NCBI RefSeq assembly: GCF_009193175.1
Contig: NZ_VUKE01000008.1
Span: forward strand, 110,705 to 174,704
Length of the DNA: 64,000 nucleotides
DNA from: Georgenia ruanii
GTDB taxonomy: Bacteria; Actinomycetota; Actinomycetes; Actinomycetales; Actinomycetaceae
Reading direction: 5' to 3'
The translations under genes and the position numbers were made by a program. Position 1 is the first letter of the stretch, and each line of letters begins with the position of its first letter. Positions 8,968 to 18,341 of the stretch are shown piece after piece. The notes below the pieces were generated by a model, which did no database searches, was not told where the DNA came from, and saw only the letters and a program-made list of their open reading frames with translations.

Positions 8968-10190
8968 GAGCGCTCCTCCCCGCCGCTGAGGGCCTGGATG
9001 CCGCCGCCGGTGACGGCCTTGCTGGCGGCGCGCAGCCGGCCGAACATCGTGCGTGAGCGCGGGTCCTCGCTCACGCGGGCGTGCGCGGTGGACAGCACCA
9101 TGTCGTAGACGGCGAGCACCTGGCTCGTCACGGTCGACCAGTCGTAGCGGCGCACCGCGCTGGCGGCGCGCTCGACCACCGGCACGGTGCCCGCCCGGTC
9201 GCCGAGCACCTCGACGAGGGTCCGGCCCAGGCTGAGGGGGTCCCCGCGGCTGAAGAGCCGGCCGAGGCGGCCGCCGTCGAGCACGGCCTGGAAGGCGGGG
9301 ATGTCGGCGGCGACGACGAGCGAGCCGGCGCTCATCGCCTCGACGAGCACGATGCCGAAGCTCTCCCCGCCGGTCTGCGGGGCGACGTAGGCGTCCACCG
9401 AGGCGAACAGGCTGGCCTTGTCCTCGTCGCTGACGCCCCCGAGGAAGGTCACGGCGTCGCCGTACCGGGCCAGCGCGGCCCGCTCCTGCGCGGCCTCGCC
9501 GCGCCCGGCCACGAGGAAGCGGGCACCGGGGAACTCCGCGAGCACCGGGCCGACGGCCTCGGCGAGGATGGGCAGGCCCTTGCGCGGCTCGTCGAGCCGG
9601 CCGAGGAACGCCACGGTCGGCCGGGCGTCGCTGCCCTCCCACTCGGGCCGGCGGGCGGCGCCGGCGAACCGGTCGACGTAGACGCCGTTGGGGACGACGA
9701 CGGCGTCCCCGCCCAGGTGCTGGACGAGGGTGCGCCGGGCCTCCTCCGAGACGGCGATGCGCCCGGTGATCTTCTCGAGCATCGGCACGACCACCGGGGA
9801 GATCGCCTGCAGCGCGCGGGACCGCTCCATGGAGGTGTGGAAGGTGGCGACCACCGGCCCGTCGGCCACCCACAGGGCGAGCATGCTCAGCGAGGGGATC
9901 ATCGGCTCGTGGATGTGCAGCAGGTCGAAGTCGCCCTGCTCCACCCAGCGGCGCACCCGGCCGGCGACGACCGGGCCGAAGTTCAGCCGGGCCACCGACC
10001 CGTTGTACGGGATGGCGACGGTGCGCCCGGTGGACACGACGTAGTCGGGCACCGGGGTGGAGTCCTCGGCGGGGGCGAGCACGGAGACGGTGTGACCGCG
10101 GCGGATCAGCTCCTCGGCGAGGTCGCGGACGTGGAACTGCACCCCGCCCGGCGCGTCGAAGGAGTACGGGCAGACGATCCCGACCCGCAT
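8964..10190 (-). CDS. pimA: GT4 glycosyltransferase, PimA-like phosphatidylinositol mannosyltransferase
   Basis: PimA transfers the first mannose from GDP-mannose to phosphatidylinositol at the inner face of the membrane. The 408-residue protein has the N-terminal Rossmann domain with a glycine-rich loop (SFDAPGGVQFHVRDLAEEL, 10-28), FHTSMERSR (about 120), the GRLDEPRKGL segment (about 205) and the C-terminal GT-B motif PQTGGESFGIVLVEAMSAG (about 278-296) with the EX7E pattern. Placement after patA and pgsA matches the mycobacterial pgsA-patA-pimA order and supports the specific call. It overlaps patA by one base (TGATG). Confidence 0.9.
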   Translation of the reverse strand: MRVGIVCPYSFDAPGGVQFHVRDLAEELIRRGHTVSVLAPAEDSTPVPDYVVSTGRTVAIPYNGSVARLNFGPVVAGRVRRWVEQGDFDLLHIHEPMIPSLSMLALWVADGPVVATFHTSMERSRALQAISPVVVPMLEKITGRIAVSEEARRTLVQHLGGDAVVVPNGVYVDRFAGAARRPEWEGSDARPTVAFLGRLDEPRKGLPILAEAVGPVLAEFPGARFLVAGRGEAAQERAALARYGDAVTFLGGVSDEDKASLFASVDAYVAPQTGGESFGIVLVEAMSAGSLVVAADIPAFQAVLDGGRLGRLFSRGDPLSLGRTLVEVLGDRAGTVPVVERAASAVRRYDWSTVTSQVLAVYDMVLSTAHARVSEDPRSRTMFGRLRAASKAVTGGGIQALSGGEERS

Positions 10191-11179
10191 CAGCCGCGCC
10201 CCTCGGGCGCGCCGGCGGGGCTCTCCCCCGCCGCCTGCCGCGCCCGCTCGGCGGACCGGGCGAGCCGGCCGGCGTCGAGGTCGGCGAGGAAGACCTTCTG
10301 GAGCATGTGCCAGGCGTCGGGGTGCCGGCGCAGCTGGGCGCCCACCCAGTCGGCCCACCGCTGGGTGAGGTCCGCGACGGTGGCCTGCTCTCCGGGCCGG
10401 TCCAGCCGGGGGCTGAACTCGACCACCAGGCCCCACGGCCCGCCCGCCGCGCGGCGGCGCGCCCCCCGCAGCCGCTCGTGGCGGATCATCACGGCGTGCA
10501 GGGCCTGCCCGGCAGCCTTGCTCAGGGCCGCCGGGCCGGGCGCCATCCGGGCCGGGTGGCCGGCGAGGTCGACCTCGACGCCGGTGCTGGACAGGTCCCG
10601 GTCGGCCAGCAGCGGGACCAGGTAGGTGCCGGTGCGCGACAGGCGCAGCAGCTCCCGGAAGACGTTGCCGCCCTTCTCCAGCGGGATGATCGTCATGCCG
10701 AGGCCGGTGCGGAACCGCAGGAAGCCCTGGAAGACCTCCTCGGGCTCGAGGTGCTCGGCGACGGTGAGGACCTGGGCGAGCTCGCGGGTGCCCCAGGCGC
10801 CGGCGAGGTCCCAGTTGCCCGAGTGCGACAGGGCGCACTGCACCGAGCGCCCGGCGGCGAACTCGGCGCGCAGGGGGGCGTCGCCGATCACCCGCACCCG
10901 GGCTTCGATCTGCGCGCGGGCCAGGCGGGGCAGCTGGAAGGACTCGCGGTAGTAGCGCAGATAGCCGCGCATGTTCTCCCGGGAGAGGCGGCGCAGGGCC
11001 CGGCGGGACAGGTCCGGGCGCAGCCGGGCCAGGTTCGTCTCGAGCTGGCGCACCCCGGCGCCGTGGGCGAGCCAGGCGGCGTCGGCCACGGCGGTGAAGG
11101 CGGCGCGCGCCACCGGCTCGGGGAGGCGCTCGACGCCGCGCTGGGCGAGCCGGAACACGCGGGCGATGTCGAGGCTCAC
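10190..11179 (-). CDS. patA: Phosphatidylinositol mannoside acyltransferase, PatA-like
   Basis: The 329-residue protein belongs to the LpxL/HtrB-like acyltransferase family. The catalytic HX4D is visible as SHSGNWD (H119, D124), with the downstream segments EPEEVFQGFLRFR and GMTIIPLEKGG. In mycobacteria PatA acylates the mannose of phosphatidylinositol mannosides. The GTG at 11179 overlaps pgsA by 4 bases and the stop touches the pimA start, so these three genes form one translational chain. The Ala/Arg-rich C-terminal tail is unremarkable. Confidence 0.9.
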   Translation of the reverse strand: MSLDIARVFRLAQRGVERLPEPVARAAFTAVADAAWLAHGAGVRQLETNLARLRPDLSRRALRRLSRENMRGYLRYYRESFQLPRLARAQIEARVRVIGDAPLRAEFAAGRSVQCALSHSGNWDLAGAWGTRELAQVLTVAEHLEPEEVFQGFLRFRTGLGMTIIPLEKGGNVFRELLRLSRTGTYLVPLLADRDLSSTGVEVDLAGHPARMAPGPAALSKAAGQALHAVMIRHERLRGARRRAAGGPWGLVVEFSPRLDRPGEQATVADLTQRWADWVGAQLRRHPDAWHMLQKVFLADLDAGRLARSAERARQAAGESPAGAPEGRG

Positions 11180-11853
11180 GAGGCGGCACCCTCGGGCGTG
11201 GGCGCGCTGTCCTGCCCGTCCGCCGTGCTGTCCCGGCCGGCGGCCCGGGCCTGGACGTAGACGGTGCGCATGCGCTGGACCACGGTGACGGCGCTGGCGG
11301 CGGCGAGCAGGCCCAGCGCGGCGGTCATGACCCAGGCGGGCAGGCCGAGCCCGACGAGCAGGGTCGCGGCGAGGGCGAGGACCAGCCGGTCGGCGCGCTC
11401 GGCGAGCCCGACGTTCGCCGTCATGCCCAGGCCCTCGGCGCGCGCCTTGGCGTAGGGCACCACCCCGCCGAGCACCAGGCAGGCGAGGGCGAGGGCCGCC
11501 GTCCAGGCACCCAGGGCGCCCTCGACGTGGTGCAGCGCCCACAGCAGCAGCCCGGAGAACAGGGCGGCGTCGGCGATGCGGTCCATCGTGGAGTCGAGGA
11601 ACGCGCCCCAGCGTGAGACCCGGTCGGTCATCCGGGCCATCTGCCCGTCGAGGTTGTCGGCGACGACGAGCGCGCCGACGACGAGCGCGCCGGCGGTCAG
11701 GTGGTCGGTGGGCAGCAGCGTCAGGGCCGCGACGGTGGTGGCGGCGGTGCCGCCGACGGTGACGACGTCGGGGCTGACGCCCAGCCGGACCAGCACGCGG
11801 GCGGCCGGGCCGAAGACCGCCGCGGCGAAGCCGCGCCCGCTCCTGCTGAGCAC
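11176..11853 (-). CDS. pgsA: CDP-alcohol phosphatidyltransferase, PI(P) synthase-like
   Basis: The 225-residue membrane protein carries the CDP-alcohol phosphotransferase motif DGX2ARX8GX3DX3D: D69-G70, A73-R74, G83, D87 and D91 in the stretch DGQMARMTDRVSRWGAFLDS. Five to six hydrophobic segments follow or flank it. In actinobacteria this position (between the HIT gene and patA) holds phosphatidylinositol-phosphate synthase, which makes the PI precursor for PimA. The GTG at 11853 overlaps the HIT gene stop by one base. Confidence 0.92.
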   Translation of the reverse strand: MLSRSGRGFAAAVFGPAARVLVRLGVSPDVVTVGGTAATTVAALTLLPTDHLTAGALVVGALVVADNLDGQMARMTDRVSRWGAFLDSTMDRIADAALFSGLLLWALHHVEGALGAWTAALALACLVLGGVVPYAKARAEGLGMTANVGLAERADRLVLALAATLLVGLGLPAWVMTAALGLLAAASAVTVVQRMRTVYVQARAAGRDSTADGQDSAPTPEGAAS

Positions 11854-12527
11854 TAGCGCACCGCCTCCTCGCCGGCCGGGGCGCCAGCGGCACCGGCGGC
11901 GCCCGCGGCGCCGGCCAGCCGGGCCCATCCGTCGGCGAGGAGCCCGCGGGTGTCGCCCAGCACCTGCGGCAGCGCCTTGGTGCGCGCGACGATCGGGAAG
12001 AAGTTCGCGTCCCCGCCCCACCGGGGCACCACGTGCTGGTGCAGGTGCGCGGCGATCCCCGCGCCGGCCACGGCGCCCTGGTTCATCCCGAGGTTGAACC
12101 CGTGCGGCGCGGAGACCGCGGTGAGCACCCGCATGGCCGTGGCCGTGAGCACGCCGACCTCCTCGCGCTCGGCGTCGGTGAGGTCGGTGAAGCCGGCCAC
12201 GTGCCGGTAGGGGCACACCAGCAGGTGACCGGGGTTGTACGGGTAGAGGTTGAGCACCACGAAGGCCAGCTCGCCGCGGTGGACGATGAGACCGTCCTCG
12301 TCGCTGCGGGAGGGCGCCCGGCAGAACGGGCACGCCTGCTCGCCGTCGTCGTCGGGGCGGTCCTCGCCGTCGATGTAGGCCATGCGGTGCGGGGTCCACA
12401 GTCGCTGGAAGGCGTCCGGCACGCCGGCGAAGTCCGCCGCCGGCTCGGCCTGGGGCCGGGCGCCCGCCGTCCCGGCGCCGGCGCCCGCCGTCCCGGCGCC
12501 GGCGGTCCCGGCGCGCTGCTCGTCCAT
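11853..12527 (-). CDS. HIT-family protein, Ap4A phosphorylase-like
   Basis: The 224-residue protein has the histidine triad HLHQHVVPRW (161-170), the fold's FVVLNLYPYNPGHLLVCPYRHV (about 89-110) and a CPFC pair (66-69). It matches in position M. tuberculosis Rv2613c, which as I recall has been characterised as an AP4A phosphorylase. Both termini carry Ala/Gly-rich low-complexity tails (AGTAGAGAGTAGA near the N-terminus; GAAGAAGAAGAPAG at the C-terminus) that look like small repeat expansions. Its start overlaps the thrS stop (TGATG). Confidence 0.88.
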   Translation of the reverse strand: MDEQRAGTAGAGTAGAGAGTAGARPQAEPAADFAGVPDAFQRLWTPHRMAYIDGEDRPDDDGEQACPFCRAPSRSDEDGLIVHRGELAFVVLNLYPYNPGHLLVCPYRHVAGFTDLTDAEREEVGVLTATAMRVLTAVSAPHGFNLGMNQGAVAGAGIAAHLHQHVVPRWGGDANFFPIVARTKALPQVLGDTRGLLADGWARLAGAAGAAGAAGAPAGEEAVR

Positions 12528-14554
12528 CAGACCTGCTCCCGGTTCGCGATCGCGGCCACGATCCGCTCGACCGCCTCCGCCACCGGCACCGGTCCGCCGC
12601 TGCCGTCGCGGTAGCGGAAGGTCACGGTGCCGTTCTCGGCGTCCTCCCCACCCGCGATGAGCACGAAGGGCACCTTCTCCTTGGCCGCGTTGCGGATCTT
12701 CTTGCCGAACCGGTCGTCGGAGGCGTCGAGCTCGACGCGCACGCCCTGGGCCCGCAGCTCGTCGAGGACGCCGCGGAGGTAGTCGTCGAAGACGTCGGCC
12801 ACCGGCACGCCGAGCACCTGCACCGGGGCGAGCCAGGCCGGGAACGCGCCGGCGTAGTGCTCGAGGAGAACGGCGAAGAACCGCTCGATCGAGCCGAACA
12901 GGGCACGGTGGATCATCACGGGCCGCTGGCGCGAGCCGTCGGCGGCGGTGTACTCGAGGTCGAACCGCTCCGGCAGGTTGAAGTCGAGCTGGATGGTCGA
13001 CATCTGCCAGGTGCGGCCGATCGCGTCCTTGGCCTGGACGGAGATCTTCGGGCCGTAGAAGGCCGCGCCGCCCGGGTCGGGCACGAGGTCGAGGCCGGAG
13101 GCGGTGGCGACCTCCTCGAGGGTGCGGGTGGCCTCCTCCCACGCCGCGTCGTCGCCGACGGACTTCTCCGGGTCGCGGGTGGAGAGCTCGAGGTAGAAGT
13201 CCTCGAGGCCGTAGTCCTTGAGCAGGTCCAGCACGAAGGTGAGCGTGCGGGTCAGCTCCTCCTTCATCTGCTCGCGCGTGCAGTAGATGTGGGCGTCGTC
13301 CTGGGTGAACCCGCGCGCCCGGGTCAGGCCGTGGACCACACCCGACTTCTCGTACCGGTAGACCGTGCCGAACTCGAACAGCCGCAGCGGCAGCTCGCGG
13401 TAGGAGCGACCGCGCGAGCGGTAGATGAGGTTGTGCATGGGGCAGTTCATGGGCTTGAGGTAGTAGTCCTGCCCCTGCCGGCGCACGTTGCCCTCGGCGT
13501 CGACCTCCTCGTCCAGGTGCATCGGGGGGTACATGCCCTCGGCGTACCAGTCGAGGTGCCCGGAGATCTCGAAGAGGTTCTTCTTGGTGATGTGCGGGGA
13601 GCTGACGAAGGAGTACCCCTCCTCGAGGTGCCGCCGGCGGGAGTAGTCCTCCATCTGGGTGCGGATGATCCCGCCCTTGGGGTGGAAGACGGCGAGGCCG
13701 GAGCCGATCTCGTCGGGGAAGGAGAAGAGGTCCATCTCCGAGCCCAGGCGGCGGTGGTCGCGCCGCTCGGCCTCGGCGAGGCGCTCGGTGTAGGCCTTGA
13801 GCTCGTCCTTGCTGGGCCAGGCGGTGCCGTAGACGCGCTGGAGCTGGGGGTTCTTCTCGCTGCCGCGCCAGTACGCGGCGGCCGAGCGCATGAGGGCGAA
13901 GCCGTTGCCGATGTACTTCGTCGAGGGCAGGTGCGGGCCGCGGCACAGGTCCTTCCAGGCCACCTCGCCGCCGCGGCGGACGTTGTCGTAGATGCTCAGC
14001 TCGCCGCCGCCCACCTCGACCGAGGCGCCCTCGGCCACGTCGGCGTCGGAGGCCTCGCCGTCGCCGCCGGGGCCCTTGAGCCCGATGAGCTCGAGCTTGT
14101 AGGGCTGGTCGGCCAGCTCGGCGCGGGCCTCGTCCTCGGTGACCACGCGGCGCCGGAAGGCCTGGTTCTCCTTGACGATGCGGCCCATGACCTTCTCGAG
14201 GGCCTTGAGGTCCTCGGGGGTGAAGGGCTGCTCGACGTCGAAATCGTAGTAGAAGCCGTCGGTGATGGGCGGACCGATGCCGAGCTTGGCGTCCGGGTTG
14301 ACCTGCTGGACCGCCTGGGCCAGCACGTGCGCGGCGGAGTGGCGCAGGATCGCCAGGCCGTCGGGGCTGTCGATGGTCACCGGCTCGATGCCGGCGCCGA
14401 CGGGCAGCTGGTCGACGGCGGTGGCCAGGTCGCGCAGCTCGCCCCCGACCTTGAGGGCGACGACCTCCGAGCGGCCGGCGAACAGCTCCGTGCCCGTCGT
14501 TCCCCCGCTGACGGTCTGCTCGACGCCGTCGATGGTCAGGGTGTGGTCGGACAC
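12527..14554 (-). CDS. thrS: Threonyl-tRNA synthetase
   Basis: ThrS charges tRNA-Thr. The 675-residue protein has an N-terminal TGS domain, the editing domain with [12 protein letters not shown] (about 85-96), a catalytic core with the zinc-ligand segment KPMNCPMHN, motif 2 around [10 protein letters not shown], motif 3 near [16 protein letters not shown], and an anticodon-binding domain. The GTG at 14554 has AGGAG 7-8 bases upstream and gives a normal TGS N-terminus; the frame is open further upstream but with non-conserved sequence. It heads the thrS-HIT-pgsA-patA-pimA operon. Confidence 0.98.
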   Translation of the reverse strand: MSDHTLTIDGVEQTVSGGTTGTELFAGRSEVVALKVGGELRDLATAVDQLPVGAGIEPVTIDSPDGLAILRHSAAHVLAQAVQQVNPDAKLGIGPPITDGFYYDFDVEQPFTPEDLKALEKVMGRIVKENQAFRRRVVTEDEARAELADQPYKLELIGLKGPGGDGEASDADVAEGASVEVGGGELSIYDNVRRGGEVAWKDLCRGPHLPSTKYIGNGFALMRSAAAYWRGSEKNPQLQRVYGTAWPSKDELKAYTERLAEAERRDHRRLGSEMDLFSFPDEIGSGLAVFHPKGGIIRTQMEDYSRRRHLEEGYSFVSSPHITKKNLFEISGHLDWYAEGMYPPMHLDEEVDAEGNVRRQGQDYYLKPMNCPMHNLIYRSRGRSYRELPLRLFEFGTVYRYEKSGVVHGLTRARGFTQDDAHIYCTREQMKEELTRTLTFVLDLLKDYGLEDFYLELSTRDPEKSVGDDAAWEEATRTLEEVATASGLDLVPDPGGAAFYGPKISVQAKDAIGRTWQMSTIQLDFNLPERFDLEYTAADGSRQRPVMIHRALFGSIERFFAVLLEHYAGAFPAWLAPVQVLGVPVADVFDDYLRGVLDELRAQGVRVELDASDDRFGKKIRNAAKEKVPFVLIAGGEDAENGTVTFRYRDGSGGPVPVAEAVERIVAAIANREQV

Positions 14555-14728
14555 GGTGGGGCTCCTGGCAGTTGGCGGGTAGGACCACCCGATCCTACCG
14601 AGCGGCGCCCCCGGTGCCGCGCACCGCGCGACACGCGGCACCGATCCCCCGTGCCCCGGCAGGGCCCGTGGCGTCGTCCCGCGCCCCGTCGTCGTCCGGC
14701 TCGATGCACGACGAGACACGCCCCCGGC

Positions 14729-15402
14729 TCACGCTGCCTGCCGTGCGACCTGGGCGGAGGCCCGCTTCTGGAGCAGGTCCGTGAGAAGCGTGCCGGCGAC
14801 GCCGATCCCGACGCCGACCAGGGTGTAGAGGATCCGTTGTTCCTCCGCCGCAAGGGTGGACGGGTGGTGCAGGCCGCTCGCGATGATCACGGTCGCGGCG
14901 ACGGCAGCGGTGGACAGCGCGTCGTTCACGTATCGGATGGAGTTCGCCGCGGCGGAGAGGACCACGAGGACCAGCTCCAGCGCGCGGCTGTCGTGGATGG
15001 TCGGCACCGGGCAGGCGAGCGCCGCGCCCACGACGGCGCCGGCCAGGCGCTGCTGGGCTGCCAGCACGGACTCCTTGACGCTCGCCATGCTGGCGACGAT
15101 CGTGGCGACGGGCAGCGCCCCGAGGCGTTCGGCAGGCCCCGGCCGAAGCCGATCACGGCGGAGCCCGTCACCGCGAGCGCCCGGACCAGGGCGAACTCGA
15201 CCACTCGGCGGGTCGGCTCGCGTCGCGAGGTGTCTCCCGGGACCTCCGGAACGGGCGCCTGCCGCGAGCTGCGGCCGCGCGCCAGCCACAGGACGCAGGT
15301 GCTGGCGATCCACAGCGCTGAGCCGGCGAGCCAGGCCAGTGCCTGCGGCCGCGGCGGGGCGGAGGCCCCGGCCTCGTCAGCCGGGCATCGCGCATCCGAG
15401 GA
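14729..15402 (-). pseudogene. Frameshifted FUSC-like membrane protein
   Basis: Two overlapping minus-strand frames together spell a plausible membrane protein. Frame one gives LAWLAGSALWIAS..., then VVEFALVRALAVTGSAVIGF and GRGLP; near 15128-15132 the homologous reading jumps to another frame with ERLGALPVATIVASMASVKE and on to the stop at 14729. The continuous product (GLPERLGALP) needs one extra base, so one base seems lost. The pattern resembles FUSC/aromatic-acid-exporter proteins. No ATG or GTG occurs in the first frame between the P450 stop (15403) and 15204, so the 5' boundary is uncertain. A sequencing error is possible. Confidence 0.6.
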
Positions 15403-16677
15403 TCAGGACGACGCGGGGGCGATGCCGTCGACGGCGACCTGCAGGTGTCGCGGTCCGCGCAGCACCGGGTTCTGGCGGTAGGGCGGTGGGTCGACGACCA
15501 GGCGGGGGTTGACCAGCCGACGGGAGAGCTCCGTCAGTGCGGTCTGCGTCTCCAGCCGTGCCAGTGGGGCGCCGAAGCAGTAGTGGATGCCGCCGCCGAA
15601 ACCCAGGTGCTGGTCGGTGTCGCGGGTGAGTCCGAACCGGTCCGGGTCGAACCGGTCCGGGTCGAACCGGTCCGGGTCGCGCACGTGGGCGGGGTCGCGG
15701 CTGCCCGAGGCGAGGACCAGCACGACCCGGGAGCCCCTGGGGATGGTGGTGCCGGCGATCTCGATGTCGTCAAGGGCCGCCCGCCACGGGATGAAGTGCA
15801 CGGGTGGCTCGTAGCGCAGGAGCTCCTCGACCAGGTGGATGACCATCTCGGGCTCGCGGCGCAGCCGCTCGAGCACGGCGGGGTGGCGCAGCAACGTCAG
15901 CGTGCCGTTGGTGATCAGGTTGACCGTGGTCTCGTGCCCGGCGATCAGCAGCAGGAACGCGGTGGTCAGCAGCTGCCCGTCGGTCATGCGCCCCTCGGGG
16001 CCGTCGTCGGTGGCCAACGCGGAGAGCAGGTCGGCCCCGGGGGCGCCGCGGTGGGCGTCGACGAGCCGGACGAAGTACAGGCCCATCTGCTGCCTGGCGG
16101 CCGCGGCCTTGCGCTGGACCTCCTCCGCAGCGCCGCCGCTCGGGTCGAGCGCACCGACGATGGCCTCCACCCAGACGTGGAAGCGAGGCTCGTCCTCGCG
16201 GGGCACCCCGAGCAGCTGGCAGATCACCGTCACCGGGAACGGGTACGCGACCTGGTCGACGACGTCGACCTCGCTCTGGCCGGTGAGGCCGTCGATGAGC
16301 CCGGTGATGGTGCGGCGCAGGTCGGGGACCATCGCGTCGATGCGGTCGGGGGTGTGCGGTGGGCCGAAGTGGCGCATCGCCAGGCGGCGCAGCCGGTCGT
16401 GCTCGGGTGGGTCGGTGCGGATGAAGCTCGGCGGCAGCCCCGGCGCGTCCTCGGCGCCCGCGGCGGCGGCCTCGGGGGGCAGGTTGTGCGGGTCGGAGCT
16501 GATCCGCGGATCGTGCAGCAGGTCGACGATCTCCCGGTAGGTCGAGACGACGTAGCTGCCGTCCTCCTGCAGGGCCACCGGGGTCTTGCGCAGCTCGGCG
16601 TAGAGCGGATACGGGTCGGCGCGGTTGGCGTAGTCGAGGATCTGCGCGAAGACGCTGGGCGACGCGGTCATCACCAT
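15403..16677 (-). CDS. Cytochrome P450
   Basis: The 424-residue soluble bacterial P450 has the I-helix oxygen-activation motif AGHETT (246-251), K-helix ExxR as EELLR (284-288) and the heme-thiolate loop FGGGIHYCFG (360-369) with Cys367. Substrate unknown. The conserved meander motif DPDRF is repeated three times in tandem (334-348), a 15-base repeat expansion. AGGAGG lies 8 bases before the ATG at 16677. It starts 14 bases after the fused ferredoxin-reductase gene, so the operon appears to encode a self-sufficient P450 electron-transfer chain. Confidence 0.95.
   Translation of the reverse strand: MVMTASPSVFAQILDYANRADPYPLYAELRKTPVALQEDGSYVVSTYREIVDLLHDPRISSDPHNLPPEAAAAGAEDAPGLPPSFIRTDPPEHDRLRRLAMRHFGPPHTPDRIDAMVPDLRRTITGLIDGLTGQSEVDVVDQVAYPFPVTVICQLLGVPREDEPRFHVWVEAIVGALDPSGGAAEEVQRKAAAARQQMGLYFVRLVDAHRGAPGADLLSALATDDGPEGRMTDGQLLTTAFLLLIAGHETTVNLITNGTLTLLRHPAVLERLRREPEMVIHLVEELLRYEPPVHFIPWRAALDDIEIAGTTIPRGSRVVLVLASGSRDPAHVRDPDRFDPDRFDPDRFGLTRDTDQHLGFGGGIHYCFGAPLARLETQTALTELSRRLVNPRLVVDPPPYRQNPVLRGPRHLQVAVDGIAPASS
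15632..15678 (-). repeat. Triple 15-bp tandem repeat in the P450 gene
   Basis: The 15-base unit encoding DPDRF occurs three times head to tail within the coding frame of the P450 gene, just before the heme-binding loop. The copies are essentially identical at the nucleotide level, which points to recent slippage. Confidence 0.9.
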
Positions 16678-16691
16678 GACGGCGGCCTCCT

Positions 16692-18341
16692 TCAGGCGCG
16701 GGTCGTGGGGGGCGGGGAGGATCCTGCGGCCGGGGCCAGCAGGGTGGCGCGCCGCTCGGCGGGGTCGTGCCCGGTGAGCACGACCGTCGCGCTCTGGGTG
16801 GGGATGGGCTGGGTGGGGAACCCGGCCGGCACCGGGCGCAGCTCGGCGGGTGGGTCGACCGTGCGGTGCGCGGGCGGGAAGGCCGCGGCGCGTTCGATCT
16901 GCCGGCCGTAGAACTCCAGCCACTTCGCCTGGTTGAAGGTGACCGCGCCGACCAGGCGGCCCTGTCGGCCATAGGCGGCGACGAACCGGCGATCGGGCGC
17001 CGAGCCCTGGGTGATGACGACCTGATCGGCGATGCTGGGCACGCCGACGGACTTGATCTCGGTGCCGAACTGGGTGGACCAGAAGATCGGCACGTCCAGG
17101 TGCGGCCAGCGGTGCGCCTGGTCGCTGATCATGTTGTGCGCGGCGACCTCGGCCTGGGCGACCGCGTTGCCCCAGTGCTCCAGCGCCAGGAACTGGTAGC
17201 CGAACAGCGGCTGCGGGGCCCGGGCGACGTCGCCGGCGACGAAGACGTCGTCGGTGACCAGGCCGTTGGCGTCGATGGCGCGGCAGCCGGCGTCGCAGGC
17301 CACCCCCCACCGTCCCGCCGCCAGCCCGGAGCCGTCCAGCCACTCGACGTTGCGGACGCCGCCGAGCGCGGCCACCGCCACGTCGACGTCCAGGGTGCTG
17401 CCGTCGGAGAGCCGGGCCCGGCGCAGCCGCCCGTCCTCCCCCTCCAGCGCGGCGACCCTGACCCCGCAGCGCAGGTCGACACCGGCCTCGCGCTGCATGT
17501 CGGCCGCGACGGCACCGATCGCGTCACCGAGGGCGGCCACGAGCGGCGCCGGGCCGGCCTCGGCAACGGTGACCGGTAGATCCAGCTCGCGGCAGACGGA
17601 GGCGACCTCCGAGCCGGTGAACCCGGCGCCGATGACCAGCACGCGACTCGGCCGCGCGGCGAGCAGCCGCCGGAGCCGGTCGGCGTCCTCCCGGGTGCGC
17701 AGCACGAGCACCCCGTCCAGCGCCGCCTCGGCCGGGTTCGGCCACGGCCGGGCCCGCACACCGGTGGTGACGAGCAGCCGGTCGAACCCCACCGATGAGC
17801 CATCGGCCAGGCGGACCTGCTTGGCGGCCAGGTCCAGCCCGGTGGCCGCCACACCGAGCCGCCAGTCGGCGTCGATGGCCTGGCGCCGCGGCAGTCCGGT
17901 GTGGCCGGCCGGGACCCTGCCCTCCTGCACCTGCTTGGACAGCGGGGGGCGGTCGTAGGGCTCGGCCGACTCGTCGCCGATCACGGTCAGCGAGCCGGTG
18001 AATCCCTGGTAGCGCAGCGCGCCGGCGGCCCGCGCGCCGGCCAGCGATGCCCCGACGATCACGATCCTTCCGGTCTTCAGGAACGCCTCGTCCATGTCGC
18101 CGCGGCGCGCTGCGGCGGCGGCCGCCCTCCGAGCGCCGTTCTCGGCAGGTCCCCGGTCGAGAACGATCGCCTGCACCGGGCAGGCCGCCGCCGCCCGCAG
18201 CACCCGTTCCCGCAGCTCGTCGCTGGGATCGGGGTCGTAGAGCAGGGCCTCTCCGTCCCCGTGCATGGTGAATGCGGTCGGGGCCAAGAAGGCGCACTGC
18301 GCGTAGCCCTGGCAGCGGGTGAGGTCCACGACGAGCTTCAT
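16692..18341 (-). CDS. Ferredoxin / FAD-dependent ferredoxin reductase fusion
   Basis: The 549-residue protein starts with a 3Fe-4S-type ferredoxin of about 60 residues (C10, C16 and C54 in TRCQGYAQC ... CPVQAI; the middle cysteines of a 4Fe-4S motif are absent). After a basic Ala/Arg linker (about 68-85) comes a pyridine-nucleotide oxidoreductase with the FAD motif IVIVGASLAGARAA (93-106), the NAD(P) motif VIGAGFTGSE (about 235) and DVFVAGD. It would pass electrons from NAD(P)H to the adjacent P450. The two partners are usually separate polypeptides. GGAGAAGG precedes the ATG. Confidence 0.9.
   Translation of the reverse strand: MKLVVDLTRCQGYAQCAFLAPTAFTMHGDGEALLYDPDPSDELRERVLRAAAACPVQAIVLDRGPAENGARRAAAAAARRGDMDEAFLKTGRIVIVGASLAGARAAGALRYQGFTGSLTVIGDESAEPYDRPPLSKQVQEGRVPAGHTGLPRRQAIDADWRLGVAATGLDLAAKQVRLADGSSVGFDRLLVTTGVRARPWPNPAEAALDGVLVLRTREDADRLRRLLAARPSRVLVIGAGFTGSEVASVCRELDLPVTVAEAGPAPLVAALGDAIGAVAADMQREAGVDLRCGVRVAALEGEDGRLRRARLSDGSTLDVDVAVAALGGVRNVEWLDGSGLAAGRWGVACDAGCRAIDANGLVTDDVFVAGDVARAPQPLFGYQFLALEHWGNAVAQAEVAAHNMISDQAHRWPHLDVPIFWSTQFGTEIKSVGVPSIADQVVITQGSAPDRRFVAAYGRQGRLVGAVTFNQAKWLEFYGRQIERAAAFPPAHRTVDPPAELRPVPAGFPTQPIPTQSATVVLTGHDPAERRATLLAPAAGSSPPPTTRA

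Noticed and set aside
14555..14720. T-box riboswitch upstream of thrS
   Set aside because: No specifier loop or T-box sequence is visible; only a 6-base hairpin and a TAGGAT hexamer.
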